From IMCC2047 sp041395865 (GTDB taxonomy: Bacteria > Pseudomonadota > Gammaproteobacteria > Pseudomonadales > IMCC2047), in contig JAWKZQ010000003.1 of NCBI GenBank assembly GCA_041395865.1, positions 124,001-188,000 on the forward strand: DNA of 64,000 nt. The letters run 5' to 3'. A model generated the notes under the pieces. It saw only the letters and a list, made by a program, of their open reading frames with translations. It did no database searches and was not told the origin of the DNA. Each line of letters begins with the position of its first letter. Positions within the stretch are counted from its first letter, which is position 1. Positions 40,805 through 50,054 of the stretch are shown here, piece after piece. The position numbers and the translations under genes are program-made.

Positions 40805-43177
40805 TTAAGTCCGAGACTGAAATTGCTGCACAATTTCCGTATAACGACGCAACTGGTCAACGATGCGTTTGTTAATGGAGCCTTCAGGAAACTCGCCCTT
40901 ACTGTCCTTGTTGCCAGGGTTTTCACCGGTAAGCAATGCCAGGGCTTCATCCACTTTACTGATGGCATGAATGCTGAACAGGCCCTGTTCAACGGCCTCA
41001 ATGACTTCGTTGGAGAGCATCAGATTGCTTTGGTTGCTAGCTGGAATGATGACAACCTGATCGCCCGTCAGCCCGCGCATTTTGCAAATATCAAAAAAGC
41101 CTTCGATTTTCTCGTTAACGCCGCCAATGGCCTGGACCTCGCCGCGTTGGTTGACTGAGCCGGTCATGGCGATGTTCTGTTTAACCGGTTGCACAATCAG
41201 GGCCGAGAGCAGGGCGCACAGCTCGGCGAGCGAGGCGCTGTCGCCGTCGATGTAACCATAGCTTTGTTCCATCGCAACCTTGGCGGAAATGGCCAACGGG
41301 AAATTTTTCGCATAGCGACCGCACAGATAGCCAGCCAGCAACAGCACGCCTTTGGAGTGTACGGCCTGGCCAAGTTCAACTTCACGTTCGATGTCGACGA
41401 CTCCGCTGGAGCCGGGGTGTACCGTTGCGGTAATCCTGACGGGCAGCCCGAAGCTGCTTTCGCCGACCTGGATAACCGACAAGCCGTTGACCTGGCCCAC
41501 TGCAGAGCCTTCGGTTGAAATGACGACCTTGCCACTGAGAATGTCCTCCTTGACCAGGTCATGCAGGCGTGAGTTTCGACGCGTGCGGGCGTTAATAGCA
41601 TTCTCGATATGCTGCTTGTCGATAATGTTTTCCGAGGATTGCAGCAGGAACTGGTTTGCCTCGGTAACCACTTCCATAATGGGGTCCATGCAGGCCGTCA
41701 GTTTGTTCTGGTTCTCTGCGAGGCGGCAGGCATGCTCAGCCAGGCGGGACAGAGCGGAAGCATTCAACTGGGCCAGCCCAAGGTCGTCAGCCCGGCCCTG
41801 GACATGGTTGGCAAAGCGAGTTAGGTTGCAATCGTCAAAATCAATATCGCTGCTGAAATCCACCAGGATACGGAATTGCTGGTCGAAATCGTAATCGTGT
41901 TCCTCCAGGGCGTAATAGACCTCGCGTGGGCCGATCAGGATAACCTTGATGTTGAGTGGAATGGATTTGGCTTTCAGGTGTTGCGGCAAGCCCAGCTGTA
42001 ATTCCGAGCTGGGTTGCTCGATATAAATTTTGCCGTCGAGCAATGCCCGTTTGAGTGCCTCCCAGGTGGATGGGTCGCGGAGTACTTTTTCAATATCAAG
42101 GATCAGGTAGCCCCCGTTAGCATGGTGCAGGGAACCCGGGATGATGTTGTGGTAACTGGTGGCTTGCGAACTTTGTTCGCCGGAAACAGTGATGCTGCCA
42201 AACAGGTTGTTGTAGCTGGGATTGGTTTCAAAAATGATGGGCGCTCCGTTCGCCTGCCGGTGGGCGCTAAACAGGTTGGGGCGGTAGAGCTCCTCCAGCA
42301 ACATTCGGCGTGCCCCGGGGCTTTCCTGTTGTTCGCCTGCATCCAGGTGTTCGACGATGGTACGGGGCAGGTGATCATTGACCTGGGCGAGATAAAGCAG
42401 GATGCCGGCATAGCCCAGGTATTGGTTTTGAATCTGGTCAAAAAGCGGCTTGAGGGAATGGCGAATGGTTTCCTGCTGCAGTTTTCTCAGCTTGTTGTTC
42501 AGGTCGCGTTGCCATTGGGGTAACTCCATCAGGCTGTCGTTCAGCATATTTTCCAGTTCTTCGGCCTGGCGGTGAAAGGCCTCGCGCTTTTCTTCGCTTA
42601 ACTTGGCAAAGCTGTTTTCATCGGCTATTTCGCCATCGACCAGGGGGCTAAAGGTAATACTGCCTTCCTGGCGGTACACGGCAATGTCCATAGCCGTTGC
42701 GCGTTGCTCGACAGTTGCAACGGACTGGTCGTAAATCTGATCGAATTCTTTCTGGATGGCGGTTTTTTTGCGCAGGTAGGTGGGGTGCTCGAAAACCGCC
42801 GGGAAGGTTGCCAGTATTTCCTCGATAAGCTTGTCGATATCCTTCAGGAATGAAGAGCCCTGTTTATGGGGAAGGGCGATAGCGCGCGGCTCACTGGGGT
42901 TGTCGAAGTTGTTTACATACAGCCAATCCTGCGGGGGATCGGCAATGGCTGCCAAGGGGGCTAGGTAATCCATCACGTAGCGAACACGCCCGGTTCCGCT
43001 GTCGCCGGCGAGATACAGGTTGTATCCGGGTTGGGGGGTACGGATGCCGAGTTCCAGCGCTTCTGTGGCTCGAGGTTGTCCGAGAATCTGGTTGGCGGTG
43101 GGCGGTGAACAGGCTTTATCGAGGTTGAGATCTTCGGGGTGAATGTGTCGTATCAGTTGCTGTGCGTCTAATTTCAC
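40805..43177 (-). CDS. Lon-family ATP-dependent protease (LonB/YcbZ-type)
   Basis: 790 aa from GTG 43177 (MKLDAQQLIRHIHPEDLNLD), preceded by AGGGA; an upstream in-frame start at 43306 would add 43 unrelated residues. AAA_32-type ATPase: Walker A-like LAGDSGTGRVRYV near 60 and a Walker B-like region at GGYLILDIEKVL. The C-terminal Lon protease domain has the catalytic serine in GDSASLAELCALLSAL and the lysine in GVNEKIEGFFD. The GSVNQRGEVQAIGG strand is typical. No N-terminal Lon substrate domain, hence the YcbZ-like class. Substrates unknown. Confidence 0.92.
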   Translation of the reverse strand: MKLDAQQLIRHIHPEDLNLDKACSPPTANQILGQPRATEALELGIRTPQPGYNLYLAGDSGTGRVRYVMDYLAPLAAIADPPQDWLYVNNFDNPSEPRAIALPHKQGSSFLKDIDKLIEEILATFPAVFEHPTYLRKKTAIQKEFDQIYDQSVATVEQRATAMDIAVYRQEGSITFSPLVDGEIADENSFAKLSEEKREAFHRQAEELENMLNDSLMELPQWQRDLNNKLRKLQQETIRHSLKPLFDQIQNQYLGYAGILLYLAQVNDHLPRTIVEHLDAGEQQESPGARRMLLEELYRPNLFSAHRQANGAPIIFETNPSYNNLFGSITVSGEQSSQATSYHNIIPGSLHHANGGYLILDIEKVLRDPSTWEALKRALLDGKIYIEQPSSELQLGLPQHLKAKSIPLNIKVILIGPREVYYALEEHDYDFDQQFRILVDFSSDIDFDDCNLTRFANHVQGRADDLGLAQLNASALSRLAEHACRLAENQNKLTACMDPIMEVVTEANQFLLQSSENIIDKQHIENAINARTRRNSRLHDLVKEDILSGKVVISTEGSAVGQVNGLSVIQVGESSFGLPVRITATVHPGSSGVVDIEREVELGQAVHSKGVLLLAGYLCGRYAKNFPLAISAKVAMEQSYGYIDGDSASLAELCALLSALIVQPVKQNIAMTGSVNQRGEVQAIGGVNEKIEGFFDICKMRGLTGDQVVIIPASNQSNLMLSNEVIEAVEQGLFSIHAISKVDEALALLTGENPGNKDSKGEFPEGSINKRIVDQLRRYTEIVQQFQSRT

Positions 43178-43344
43178 CGTGTCATTATCCCTGCGCAGTG
43201 ATGTCGATGGTGACTCGCAAAAACCAGAATCACCAGCCTGAAGCCAGTATAAACACGCTTTTTTTGCGAACGCAACAGGCTTTAAGCCTGCCCATCCTGA
43301 GTACACTTTCCTGTCGCTGGGGCGGTTTTTTAAAGTCGGTACAC

Positions 43345-43358
43345 TTGATGCGCATCAA
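43345..43358 (+). promoter_or_regulatory. FNR/Anr box upstream of ubiT
   Basis: TTGATGCGCATCAA matches TTGAT-N4-ATCAA at all ten fixed positions and is itself a perfect palindrome. Its centre is 67 bp before ATG 43419. With a start of transcription near 43393 it sits at -41.5, with GGATAC (43383-43388) as the possible -10. Confidence 0.82.
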
Positions 43359-43418
43359 ACACCTTTTGTCCATTTCTTTGCAGGATACGCGTTATTGCCA
43401 ACCGAAGAGAGTTATTTC

Positions 43419-43955
43419 ATGTTGACGTTAAGTATGGCCGGTTTGACGGGCGCGGTATCCGGAAAGTTTGTATCATCCCCGCTAGTGCGCAAGCTCCCAT
43501 GGCCCGGCCCGTTAAAATATGTTCCCCTTGCATTGGAGTGTGCTGTCGCCGAACAGGTCTGTAACCGCCTGTTTAGGGAGCAGTTGAAGGACGGAGAACT
43601 GGATTTTCTGGAAGGAGTCGAGTTGAGGCTGCATATTAAGGATATTGATTTTGACTGTCGGGTCAGCAAAGCCGGTAATCGGCTCAGGTTTTCTAAAGGA
43701 AAGGGCGTGGCGGAAACGACTTTTTCCGGAAACAGCCGAGAATTTCTCCTGCTGGCTGGCCGCCGTGAAGATCCGGATACCCTGTTTTTTCAGCGACGCT
43801 TGTCGATTGAGGGCGATACGGAAATCGGGCTCTGTATTAAAAACCTGATTGATAGTATTGATAGGGATGAGTTGCCGGCGGTTTTGAATAGCCTGTTAGA
43901 CCTGGGTGCAGATTTTGCTGAGTCTTTGCCGCAGAGCGAAGCGGGCGTTTGCTGA
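43419..43955 (+). CDS. ubiT: UbiT, SCP2-domain accessory factor for anaerobic ubiquinone synthesis
   Basis: A 178-aa SCP2-type lipid-binding protein that supports O2-independent ubiquinone biosynthesis with UbiU and UbiV. Diagnostic blocks: LFREQLKDGELDFLEGVELRL near 47, DPDTLFFQRRLSIEGDTEIG near 118 and IKNLIDSID. These closely resemble E. coli YhbT. ATG 43419 gives MLTLSMAGL; TTG 43395 could add 8 residues. It faces ubiV (13 bp between stops). The FNR/Anr box upstream fits a gene used without oxygen. Confidence 0.93.
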   Translation: MLTLSMAGLTGAVSGKFVSSPLVRKLPWPGPLKYVPLALECAVAEQVCNRLFREQLKDGELDFLEGVELRLHIKDIDFDCRVSKAGNRLRFSKGKGVAETTFSGNSREFLLLAGRREDPDTLFFQRRLSIEGDTEIGLCIKNLIDSIDRDELPAVLNSLLDLGADFAESLPQSEAGVC

Positions 43956-43968
43956 GAGCGCTGAGCGG

Positions 43969-44871
43969 TTAGGGTAAGGTTTTTAGCTTGTCCATACCCG
44001 CACTGCCACGCCAGTAGCCATCACAGTTTTCTCCATCTAAAATAGCTTGATTATCAATGGATTGACTATCTTTTCTAATGTGATTGTTAAATTCTTGAAT
44101 GACTTCCTGCATCTGGTTCGATTGCGGGCTCAAACGCATAATATCAACACCCAACTGCTGCATCTGCAGCCAGTGAGGTAGCAGGTTCTGAACACGACCT
44201 GACTGGGTTTGAATGCCGTTAATTGTAAAAAACGCCTCGCCCTCCTGGCTGTGCATGGGCAGGCCTTCAGGGTAGTTCTGGCAGACAAACTGGCAATTAT
44301 CCTTGGGAATATTCCTGTAGCGGGCGGTGAAACAGCGCGCCGAGTAGGCGAGCGGAAGGCGCCCATAGGAGAACACCTCTGTCTCGATGTGATCGGCAAT
44401 GCCGAATGCCTGGGCGTCGGACAGTATGTCTGCCAGGGTATTGGCATTGAGCTCAACGGGCATCACCCAGCGAATCAGGCCCTTTTGGTGCAAGAGTTTG
44501 AGGGTATTGGCGTTGTAGATGTTCAGGCTGGGGCCGGCGACAAAGGGGAGTTGCTGCTCGATCATCAGCTGGGCGGCACCAAAGTCGTTGGCTTCCACCA
44601 GAAGTTCGCCGTTTTTACAGAGCTGTTTAACACTGCTGAGGTCAGAGCCTGCCTCCACCAGGGTCAGTGTCGATAGGACAATCTGCTTGCCGCTTTCGGA
44701 CAGCGCCCTGGCAAGCTCAATCCATTCCGATGGTTTCAGGCTGCGGCGCTTGGCACAGACGGTTTCACCCAGATAAATAATATCCAGTGGACTATTAAGA
44801 CACTGCTGGTAAAAATCCTCGATGGTGTGTCGCGCCCAAAAATACAGGATTGGACCCAGGGATAGCTTCAT
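43969..44871 (-). CDS. ubiV: UbiV, [4Fe-4S] hydroxylation factor for anaerobic ubiquinone synthesis
   Basis: A 300-aa U32 peptidase-family protein that forms a complex with UbiU and carries out the O2-independent ring hydroxylations using prephenate. The four cluster ligands are at exactly the E. coli positions: Cys39 (GETVCAKRR), Cys180 (SARCFTAR), Cys193 and Cys197 (DNCQFVC). The C-terminal block IMRLSPQSNQMQEVI is typical. Downstream of ubiU with an 11-bp gap; the two are one operon. Confidence 0.95.
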   Translation of the reverse strand: MKLSLGPILYFWARHTIEDFYQQCLNSPLDIIYLGETVCAKRRSLKPSEWIELARALSESGKQIVLSTLTLVEAGSDLSSVKQLCKNGELLVEANDFGAAQLMIEQQLPFVAGPSLNIYNANTLKLLHQKGLIRWVMPVELNANTLADILSDAQAFGIADHIETEVFSYGRLPLAYSARCFTARYRNIPKDNCQFVCQNYPEGLPMHSQEGEAFFTINGIQTQSGRVQNLLPHWLQMQQLGVDIMRLSPQSNQMQEVIQEFNNHIRKDSQSIDNQAILDGENCDGYWRGSAGMDKLKTLP

Positions 44872-44882
44872 GGAACCTCCAA

Positions 44883-45878
44883 TTATTGCCAGGGCCGGTT
44901 ATAGGCACCCAGAGTTGTTTGTGTGCCTTCGGAAACGCTGGCCAGGGCAGCCATCCACTCGGCCCGGGGAGTAAAGGTTTCCGGGCTGTTCAGGCATTGG
45001 TCGATTGCCTCGCGCCATACTTTGACGACCTTGCTGACATAGGCAACGCTGCGTTGCCTGCCCTCGATCTTAATGGCTTTGATACCGGCTTTTTGCAGTT
45101 GTGGGAGAAGCTCAAGGGTATTCAGGCTGGTGGGTTCCTCGAGGGCATGGTAGGTATCGCCTGCAACCTGGTAGCGGCCCTTGCAGACCACGGGGTAACC
45201 CGCTTTTTCGCCAGAGCCGAACCGGTCGATCAGGACACCGTTGAGACGGGCTTCCGTGCCGTTAGGCGTTTCGACCCAGCGCACCGCCTTGGCCGGGCTG
45301 CAGGCGCCGCAGGTGTTGGGGGACTCTCCAGTTGCATAGGAAGAGAGCAGGCAGCGCCCCTCAACCATGACACACAGGCTGCCAAATCCGAAAACTTCCA
45401 GCTCCACGGGGCTTTGTTCGGCTAGCTGTTTGACCTGCGCCATGGATAACACCCGGGGAATAACGGCACGCTTAATACCAAACTGGTGATGGTAAAACTT
45501 CAGCGCTTCAATATTGGTCGCCGAGCCCTGTACTGAGAGGTGAAGCGGTAAGTCGGGATAGGTTTCGGCGGCATAGGCCAGTACGCCGCTATCGGCAACG
45601 ATCAGCGCGTCGATACCGAGCCGGGCGGCAACATCCACGGCTTTTTGCCAGCGAGCCCAACCGGCCGGTTGCGGGTAGGTATTAATGGCTACATAGACCC
45701 TGCAGCCTTTTCCATGTGCGTAACGGATGGCCTTTTGCGAGGTACCGTCGTTGAAATTCAGGCCTGCAAAGTGCCGGGCGTTGGTATCATCCTTGAATCC
45801 GATATAAACCGCGTCGGCTCCGTGATCGACAGCGGCTTTGAGCATAGGGAAGTTACCGGCAGGGCAGACGAGTTTCAT
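44883..45878 (-). CDS. ubiU: UbiU, [4Fe-4S] hydroxylation factor for anaerobic ubiquinone synthesis
   Basis: 331 aa, U32 family. Cluster cysteines Cys169 (FGSLCVMVEG), Cys176 (GRCLLSS), Cys193 (CGACSPAK) and Cys232 (YPVVCKGRY) are at the E. coli positions; Cys190 is extra. N-terminal CPAGNFPMLKAAVDHGADAVY begins the TIM barrel (shown in part). The end LGAYNRPWQ matches YhbU. First gene of ubiUV; an FNR-like site and a TAGAAT -10 lie upstream. Confidence 0.95.
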   Translation of the reverse strand: MKLVCPAGNFPMLKAAVDHGADAVYIGFKDDTNARHFAGLNFNDGTSQKAIRYAHGKGCRVYVAINTYPQPAGWARWQKAVDVAARLGIDALIVADSGVLAYAAETYPDLPLHLSVQGSATNIEALKFYHHQFGIKRAVIPRVLSMAQVKQLAEQSPVELEVFGFGSLCVMVEGRCLLSSYATGESPNTCGACSPAKAVRWVETPNGTEARLNGVLIDRFGSGEKAGYPVVCKGRYQVAGDTYHALEEPTSLNTLELLPQLQKAGIKAIKIEGRQRSVAYVSKVVKVWREAIDQCLNSPETFTPRAEWMAALASVSEGTQTTLGAYNRPWQ

Positions 45879-45943
45879 CCTGAGTATCCGTTTTTAAGTG
45901 GTACGAGATTGCCCAGCCAGGCTTGCTAAGGCTGGATGCTGAA

Positions 45944-45984
45944 ATTCTAGGGAGACGGCACTGTCTTTACATGAGCGAAATCAA
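45944..45984 (-). promoter_or_regulatory. FNR/Anr-type class II promoter of ubiUV
   Basis: Read toward ubiU, TTGATTTCGCTCAT (45984-45971) matches the FNR box in 8 of 10 fixed positions, with a perfect proximal-left half. TAGAAT (45949-45944) would be the -10, giving a start near 45937 and placing the box at about -41. Weaker than the ubiT box but in the expected position. Confidence 0.6.
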
Positions 45985-46132
45985 GTCAGCCAAAAAATTT
46001 TGGCTATCGGGCGTATTGGCTGCAACCAAAGGGTTGCGGGTGCTATCAAAGCCCGTGACAGTCTGGTTTACTATAGGGAATGTGTACTTGCCATGCCGTA
46101 TTGAGCTTTTTCACTCATGAGGAGCTATTGCT

Positions 46133-47185
46133 ATGAGCCTGGATATCGAGTCAATCCTGGGAAATGAAACGGAAACCCTGTTGGGACACCACTGCTCGGG
46201 GCTAACAGCCGATGCGTTGCATTTACCCGGCAGCGATTTTATCGACCGAGTTGTGGCACAGGGTGATAGAACCCCGCAGGTGCTGCGAAATTTTCAAAGC
46301 CTTTTCAATCGGGGGCGTCTGGCCGGAACCGGCTATTTATCCCTGTTACCGGTCGATCAGGGCGTCGAGCATACGGCAGGCGCGTCTTTTGCACCGAATC
46401 CTCTTTATTTCGATCCCTCCAATATCATTGAGCTGGCACTGGAGGGCGGTTGTAATGCCGTGGCTTCAACCCTGGGTGTTCTGGGCAGCGTGGCACGGCG
46501 CTATGCACATAAAATCCCTTTTATTGTGAAGCTCAATCATAACGAACTGCTCTCGTATCCCAACCGTTACGACCAGACCTTGTTTGCGGGAGTCAAGCAG
46601 GCGTTTGATATGGGGGCGGTCGCTGTCGGCGCCACCATTTACTACGGCTCCGATGAATCCAGGCGCCAGATCGAAGAGATTAGCGAAGCCTTTGCCTATG
46701 CCCATGAGTTGGGTATGGTCACCATACTCTGGGCATACCTGCGCAACAGCAGCTTTAAAACGGGAGACACTGATTACCATACTGCCGCCGATTTGACGGG
46801 ACAGGCGAACTACCTTGCGGCCACCATTGAGGCGGATATCGTTAAACAGAAACAGGCTGAGTGTAACGGCGGTTTCAAGGCGCTGGCATTCGGTAAAACC
46901 CATCCGGGCATGTACGATCAACTTGCCTCGGATCACCCCATTGACCTGGTGCGCTACCAGGTGGCCAATTGTTTTATGGGCCGGGTCGGCATGATCAATT
47001 CAGGCGGTGCATCGGGTGACGATGACCTGCACCAGGCCGTCAGGACGGCCGTTATCAATAAGCGTGCCGGCGGCATGGGGCTGATATCGGGCCGCAAGGC
47101 GTTCCAGAAACCCATGGGGGAAGGGGTGGCCCTGTTGCACGCAATTCAGGATGTTTACCTGTCGGATAAGGTCACTATCGCCTGA
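46133..47185 (+). CDS. fbaB: Class I fructose-bisphosphate aldolase (DhnA/FbaB family)
   Basis: Schiff-base aldolase of the archaeal/DhnA type, metal-independent. 350 aa with LSLLPVDQGVEHTAGASF near 70, IPFIVKLNHNELL near 128 carrying a conserved Lys, and GAVAVGATIYYGSDESRRQI near 160. The C-terminal GRVGMINSGGASGDDDLHQA forms the phosphate site. Gram-negative FbaB is often used in gluconeogenesis or stationary phase. It is the first gene of a tight plus-strand run ending at 52463 (25 bp to the dehydrogenase). The 254-bp upstream gap is shared with the ubiUV promoter. Confidence 0.93.
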   Translation: MSLDIESILGNETETLLGHHCSGLTADALHLPGSDFIDRVVAQGDRTPQVLRNFQSLFNRGRLAGTGYLSLLPVDQGVEHTAGASFAPNPLYFDPSNIIELALEGGCNAVASTLGVLGSVARRYAHKIPFIVKLNHNELLSYPNRYDQTLFAGVKQAFDMGAVAVGATIYYGSDESRRQIEEISEAFAYAHELGMVTILWAYLRNSSFKTGDTDYHTAADLTGQANYLAATIEADIVKQKQAECNGGFKALAFGKTHPGMYDQLASDHPIDLVRYQVANCFMGRVGMINSGGASGDDDLHQAVRTAVINKRAGGMGLISGRKAFQKPMGEGVALLHAIQDVYLSDKVTIA

Positions 47186-47210
47186 CATCAATGAGTACCG
47201 AGAGCCAGGC

Positions 47211-48194
47211 ATGAGAGCGATGGTGTTGCACAAACCCGGTGAAAGACTGCAGCTTGAGGAGCGCCCGGTACCCTCCTGTTTGCCAGGACAACTGCTCATT
47301 CGGGTGGCTGCCTGCGGGGTGTGCCGTACCGATCTGCATGTGGTTGACGGTGAACTCGAGCCGGTCAATCGTCCGATCATTCCCGGTCACCAGATTGTGG
47401 GGTATGTCGAAAAGCTTGGCGCACAGGTTGATACATTCGAAGTGGGGCAACGCGTCGGGGTGCCCTGGCTGGGGAGCAGCTGCGGCGTTTGTGCGTTTTG
47501 TTCGAGCGGTCAGGAAAACCTTTGCGACGACGCGCGCTACACGGGTTACCAGGTGGATGGCGGGTTTGCAGAATATACGGTTGCTGACGCTCGCTACTGT
47601 TTCCGCCTGCCCGATACTTACAGTGATTTGCAGGTCGCGCCCCTGCTCTGTGCGGGGTTGATCGGCTACCGCGCTTACCGCCCGGTGATTGATTGCCAGC
47701 ATATCGGGCTTTACGGCTTCGGCGCTGCGGCTCATATCCTGATTCAAGTGGCTTGTTCCCGCCAGCAATCGATTTATGCCTTTACCCGCAAGGGCGATAG
47801 GGATGCGCAAAAATTCGCATTAAAGCTTGGCGCCAGCTGGGTCGGGGACTCGACACAACAACCTCCGCATTTGCTGGATGCCGCCATTATTTTTGCCCCG
47901 GAAGGTTCGTTGGTGGTGGCTGCGCTAAAGGCCGTTCGAAAGGGTGGCAAAGTGATTTGTGCCGGTATTCATATGAGCGATATTCCCTCATTCCCCTATA
48001 AGTATCTCTGGGGGGAACGACATATTCAGTCGATTGCCAACCTGACACGCCAGGACGCTATCGAGTTTTTACCGCTTGCTGCCGGTATCCAAATCCAGAC
48101 CGATGTACACCCTTATCCGCTGGAGCAGGCGAACCAAGCGCTGGACGACTTGAGACATGGGCGTTTTACCGGGGCCGCCGTTATCGTGCCCTGA
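47211..48194 (+). CDS. Zinc-dependent alcohol dehydrogenase (MDR family)
   Basis: A 327-aa medium-chain dehydrogenase. ATG 47211 gives MRAMVLHKPGERLQLEERPV; an in-frame start at 47151 lies inside fbaB. Catalytic zinc ligands lie in CGVCRTDLHVVDGE and IIPGHQIVGYV; the structural zinc loop is CGVCAFCSSGQENLC with four cysteines. The NAD site reads GLYGFGAAAHILIQ, a variant of GxGxxG. Substrate is not predictable. It lies 25 bp after fbaB and 17 bp before the HlyD gene, so probably in one operon with both. Confidence 0.9.
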   Translation: MRAMVLHKPGERLQLEERPVPSCLPGQLLIRVAACGVCRTDLHVVDGELEPVNRPIIPGHQIVGYVEKLGAQVDTFEVGQRVGVPWLGSSCGVCAFCSSGQENLCDDARYTGYQVDGGFAEYTVADARYCFRLPDTYSDLQVAPLLCAGLIGYRAYRPVIDCQHIGLYGFGAAAHILIQVACSRQQSIYAFTRKGDRDAQKFALKLGASWVGDSTQQPPHLLDAAIIFAPEGSLVVAALKAVRKGGKVICAGIHMSDIPSFPYKYLWGERHIQSIANLTRQDAIEFLPLAAGIQIQTDVHPYPLEQANQALDDLRHGRFTGAAVIVP

Positions 48195-48211
48195 ATCACA
48201 AGGAGTAAGCT

Positions 48212-49348
48212 GTGACAAAAAAAATAATCGCCATACTCTTGCTGCTTTTCGTGGTTGCGGTGCTGCTATGGCGTCAGCTGGGCGATGAAAAGCCGCAGGT
48301 TTGGGTGAGTAGTGTTGATCGAGGGCTGGTGGAAGCGACGGTTTCCAATACCCGGGCCGGTACGATAAAGGCTTGCCGACGGTCGAAGCTTTCAATGTCA
48401 ATCGGGGGCGTTGTGGATCGTTTGTTGGTCGATGAGGGCGACCAGGTGGAGAAGGGGCAGCTGTTGCTGGAGCTCTGGAATCGTGACCATAGAGCCAATG
48501 TCTCGCAGGCCGTTAATGCCTACAGCGCGCGGCAGCATGAACGCCAGCAGGCCTGCCTGCTTGCCGATTTCAACCAACGGGAAGCCGAGCGCAAACAGGC
48601 GCTGTTGAAACGCAAGCTGACCTCTGAGGAGACTGTTGATAATGCCGTCACGGCGGCCAAATTCCAGCGTAAGGCCTGCGAGATGGCGCGGGATCAGGAG
48701 GGCGTGGCAAAGGCACACCTGGAGTTGCAACAGGCGCTTTTTGAGCAAACGCAGTTGCTTGCCCCCTTTGACGGCATCGTGGCAGAGGTTAACGGCGAGG
48801 TGGGCGAATACGTGACGCCATCTCCGCCCGGCATACCGACGCCGCCGGCTATTGATCTGATTGACTATTCCTGCCTCTACGTGACCGCACCCATTGATGA
48901 AATTGATGCCAGCCAGGTTCGGGTGGGGCTGCCGGTGCAGGTGACGCTCGATGCCTACCGGGGGCGTAAATTGCAGGGGGAGGTTATACGCGTCGCTCCA
49001 TCCGTAACCGATCTTGAGAAGCAGGCTCGAACGGTCGAAGTGGAGGTCCGCTTACGGGATGTGCCTGAGGATATTGGCTTGCTGGTGGGCTACAGTGCCG
49101 ACATCAGTGTCGTGCTGGAAAGCAAGGCGGCTGTGCTGAGGATTCCCACGGAAGCCCTGTTGCCAAGCAACCAGGTTTGGGTACTGAGCGAGAATCACGA
49201 ACTGGCCCTGCGCACTATTACGACAGGCATTGGCAACTGGACTTACACCGAGGTTACCGAAGGTCTTGAGGAGGGTGAGCTGGTTGTCCGCAGCCCAGAT
49301 GCCAAAGGCATTGCCGAAGGGGTTTCAGCGGAACCTGTTTATGATTAA
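48212..49348 (+). CDS. Periplasmic adaptor (HlyD/MacA-like membrane-fusion protein)
   Basis: 378 aa with one N-terminal helix (residues 4-20, IIAILLLLFVVAVLLW). A split lipoyl domain (GGVVDRLLVDEGDQVEKGQLL and LLAPFDGIVAEVNGEVGEYV, each shown in part) brackets a short coiled-coil hairpin (102-165), followed by beta-barrel and membrane-proximal domains. It has several cysteines, unusual for this class. It would bridge the ABC permeases below to an outer-membrane channel not encoded here. Its end overlaps the ATPase gene by 8 bp. Confidence 0.9.
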   Translation: MTKKIIAILLLLFVVAVLLWRQLGDEKPQVWVSSVDRGLVEATVSNTRAGTIKACRRSKLSMSIGGVVDRLLVDEGDQVEKGQLLLELWNRDHRANVSQAVNAYSARQHERQQACLLADFNQREAERKQALLKRKLTSEETVDNAVTAAKFQRKACEMARDQEGVAKAHLELQQALFEQTQLLAPFDGIVAEVNGEVGEYVTPSPPGIPTPPAIDLIDYSCLYVTAPIDEIDASQVRVGLPVQVTLDAYRGRKLQGEVIRVAPSVTDLEKQARTVEVEVRLRDVPEDIGLLVGYSADISVVLESKAAVLRIPTEALLPSNQVWVLSENHELALRTITTGIGNWTYTEVTEGLEEGELVVRSPDAKGIAEGVSAEPVYD

Positions 49349-50054
49349 GTTGAGCGATGTCTGCAAAACCTTTTATTTAGGCGATCAGGCCGTTCATGCC
49401 CTGGATCACATTAACCTGCAGGTCGAGCAGGGCGAGTACCTGTCGGTGATGGGGCCCTCCGGGTCAGGAAAATCCACCCTGTTAAATATGATCGGATTGC
49501 TGGATAGACCCGATAGCGGCAGTTATTGGTTGTCGGGAACAGAAACGGCCCAATTGCCGGAGGTCCAACGCGCCGAGTTACGCAGCCAGCACATTGGTTT
49601 CGTTTTCCAGGCCTATCATTTGGTTCCCCGCTTAAACGCGCGTGAAAATATCGAGTTGCCCATGATGCTGGCGGGCGTGAAACCAGCCGAACGGCGCAAA
49701 CTCGCACAGACGGTGATGGAGCGGCTGGCAATCGGCCACCGGGCCGAACATTTGCCCAGGCAGATGTCGGGCGGCGAGCGGCAACGGGTTGCCATCGCCC
49801 GCGCTATTGTCCGTAAACCCACAATCCTGCTGGCTGACGAGCCCACCGGGAACCTTGACAGCCACGCTGGCGAAGAGGTGATGAGGGTGCTCGAACAGCT
49901 GAATGACGAGGGGATTACCCTGTTTGTGGTGACCCATGACATGAAGTTGGGTGCCAGGGCCAAACGCCATTTGCGGATGGTTGACGGCCAGATTGATGCT
50001 GACCGCGTAGTCGAGGGCAACGCGATCGATAGCCTGGAGCCTGCCGGTGCTTAG
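49341..50054 (+). CDS. ABC transporter ATPase, LolD/MacB type
   Basis: 237 aa from ATG 49341 (MIKLSDVCKTFYLGDQAV), overlapping the adaptor gene by 8 bp. Walker A GPSGSGKSTLLNMIG near 39, Q-loop FVFQAYHLVPRL, signature MSGGERQRVAIARAIV near 143, Walker B ILLADEPTGNLDS and switch His in VTHD. The family drives MacB-like mechanotransmission or lipoprotein release; with HlyD and FtsX-type permeases the former is more likely. Overlaps the first permease by 8 bp if that starts at GTG 50047. Confidence 0.93.
   Translation: MIKLSDVCKTFYLGDQAVHALDHINLQVEQGEYLSVMGPSGSGKSTLLNMIGLLDRPDSGSYWLSGTETAQLPEVQRAELRSQHIGFVFQAYHLVPRLNARENIELPMMLAGVKPAERRKLAQTVMERLAIGHRAEHLPRQMSGGERQRVAIARAIVRKPTILLADEPTGNLDSHAGEEVMRVLEQLNDEGITLFVVTHDMKLGARAKRHLRMVDGQIDADRVVEGNAIDSLEPAGA

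Noticed and set aside
40805..43306. Lon-like protease starting at 43306
   Set aside because: The first 43 residues have no family likeness; GTG 43177 follows AGGGA and starts the conserved region.
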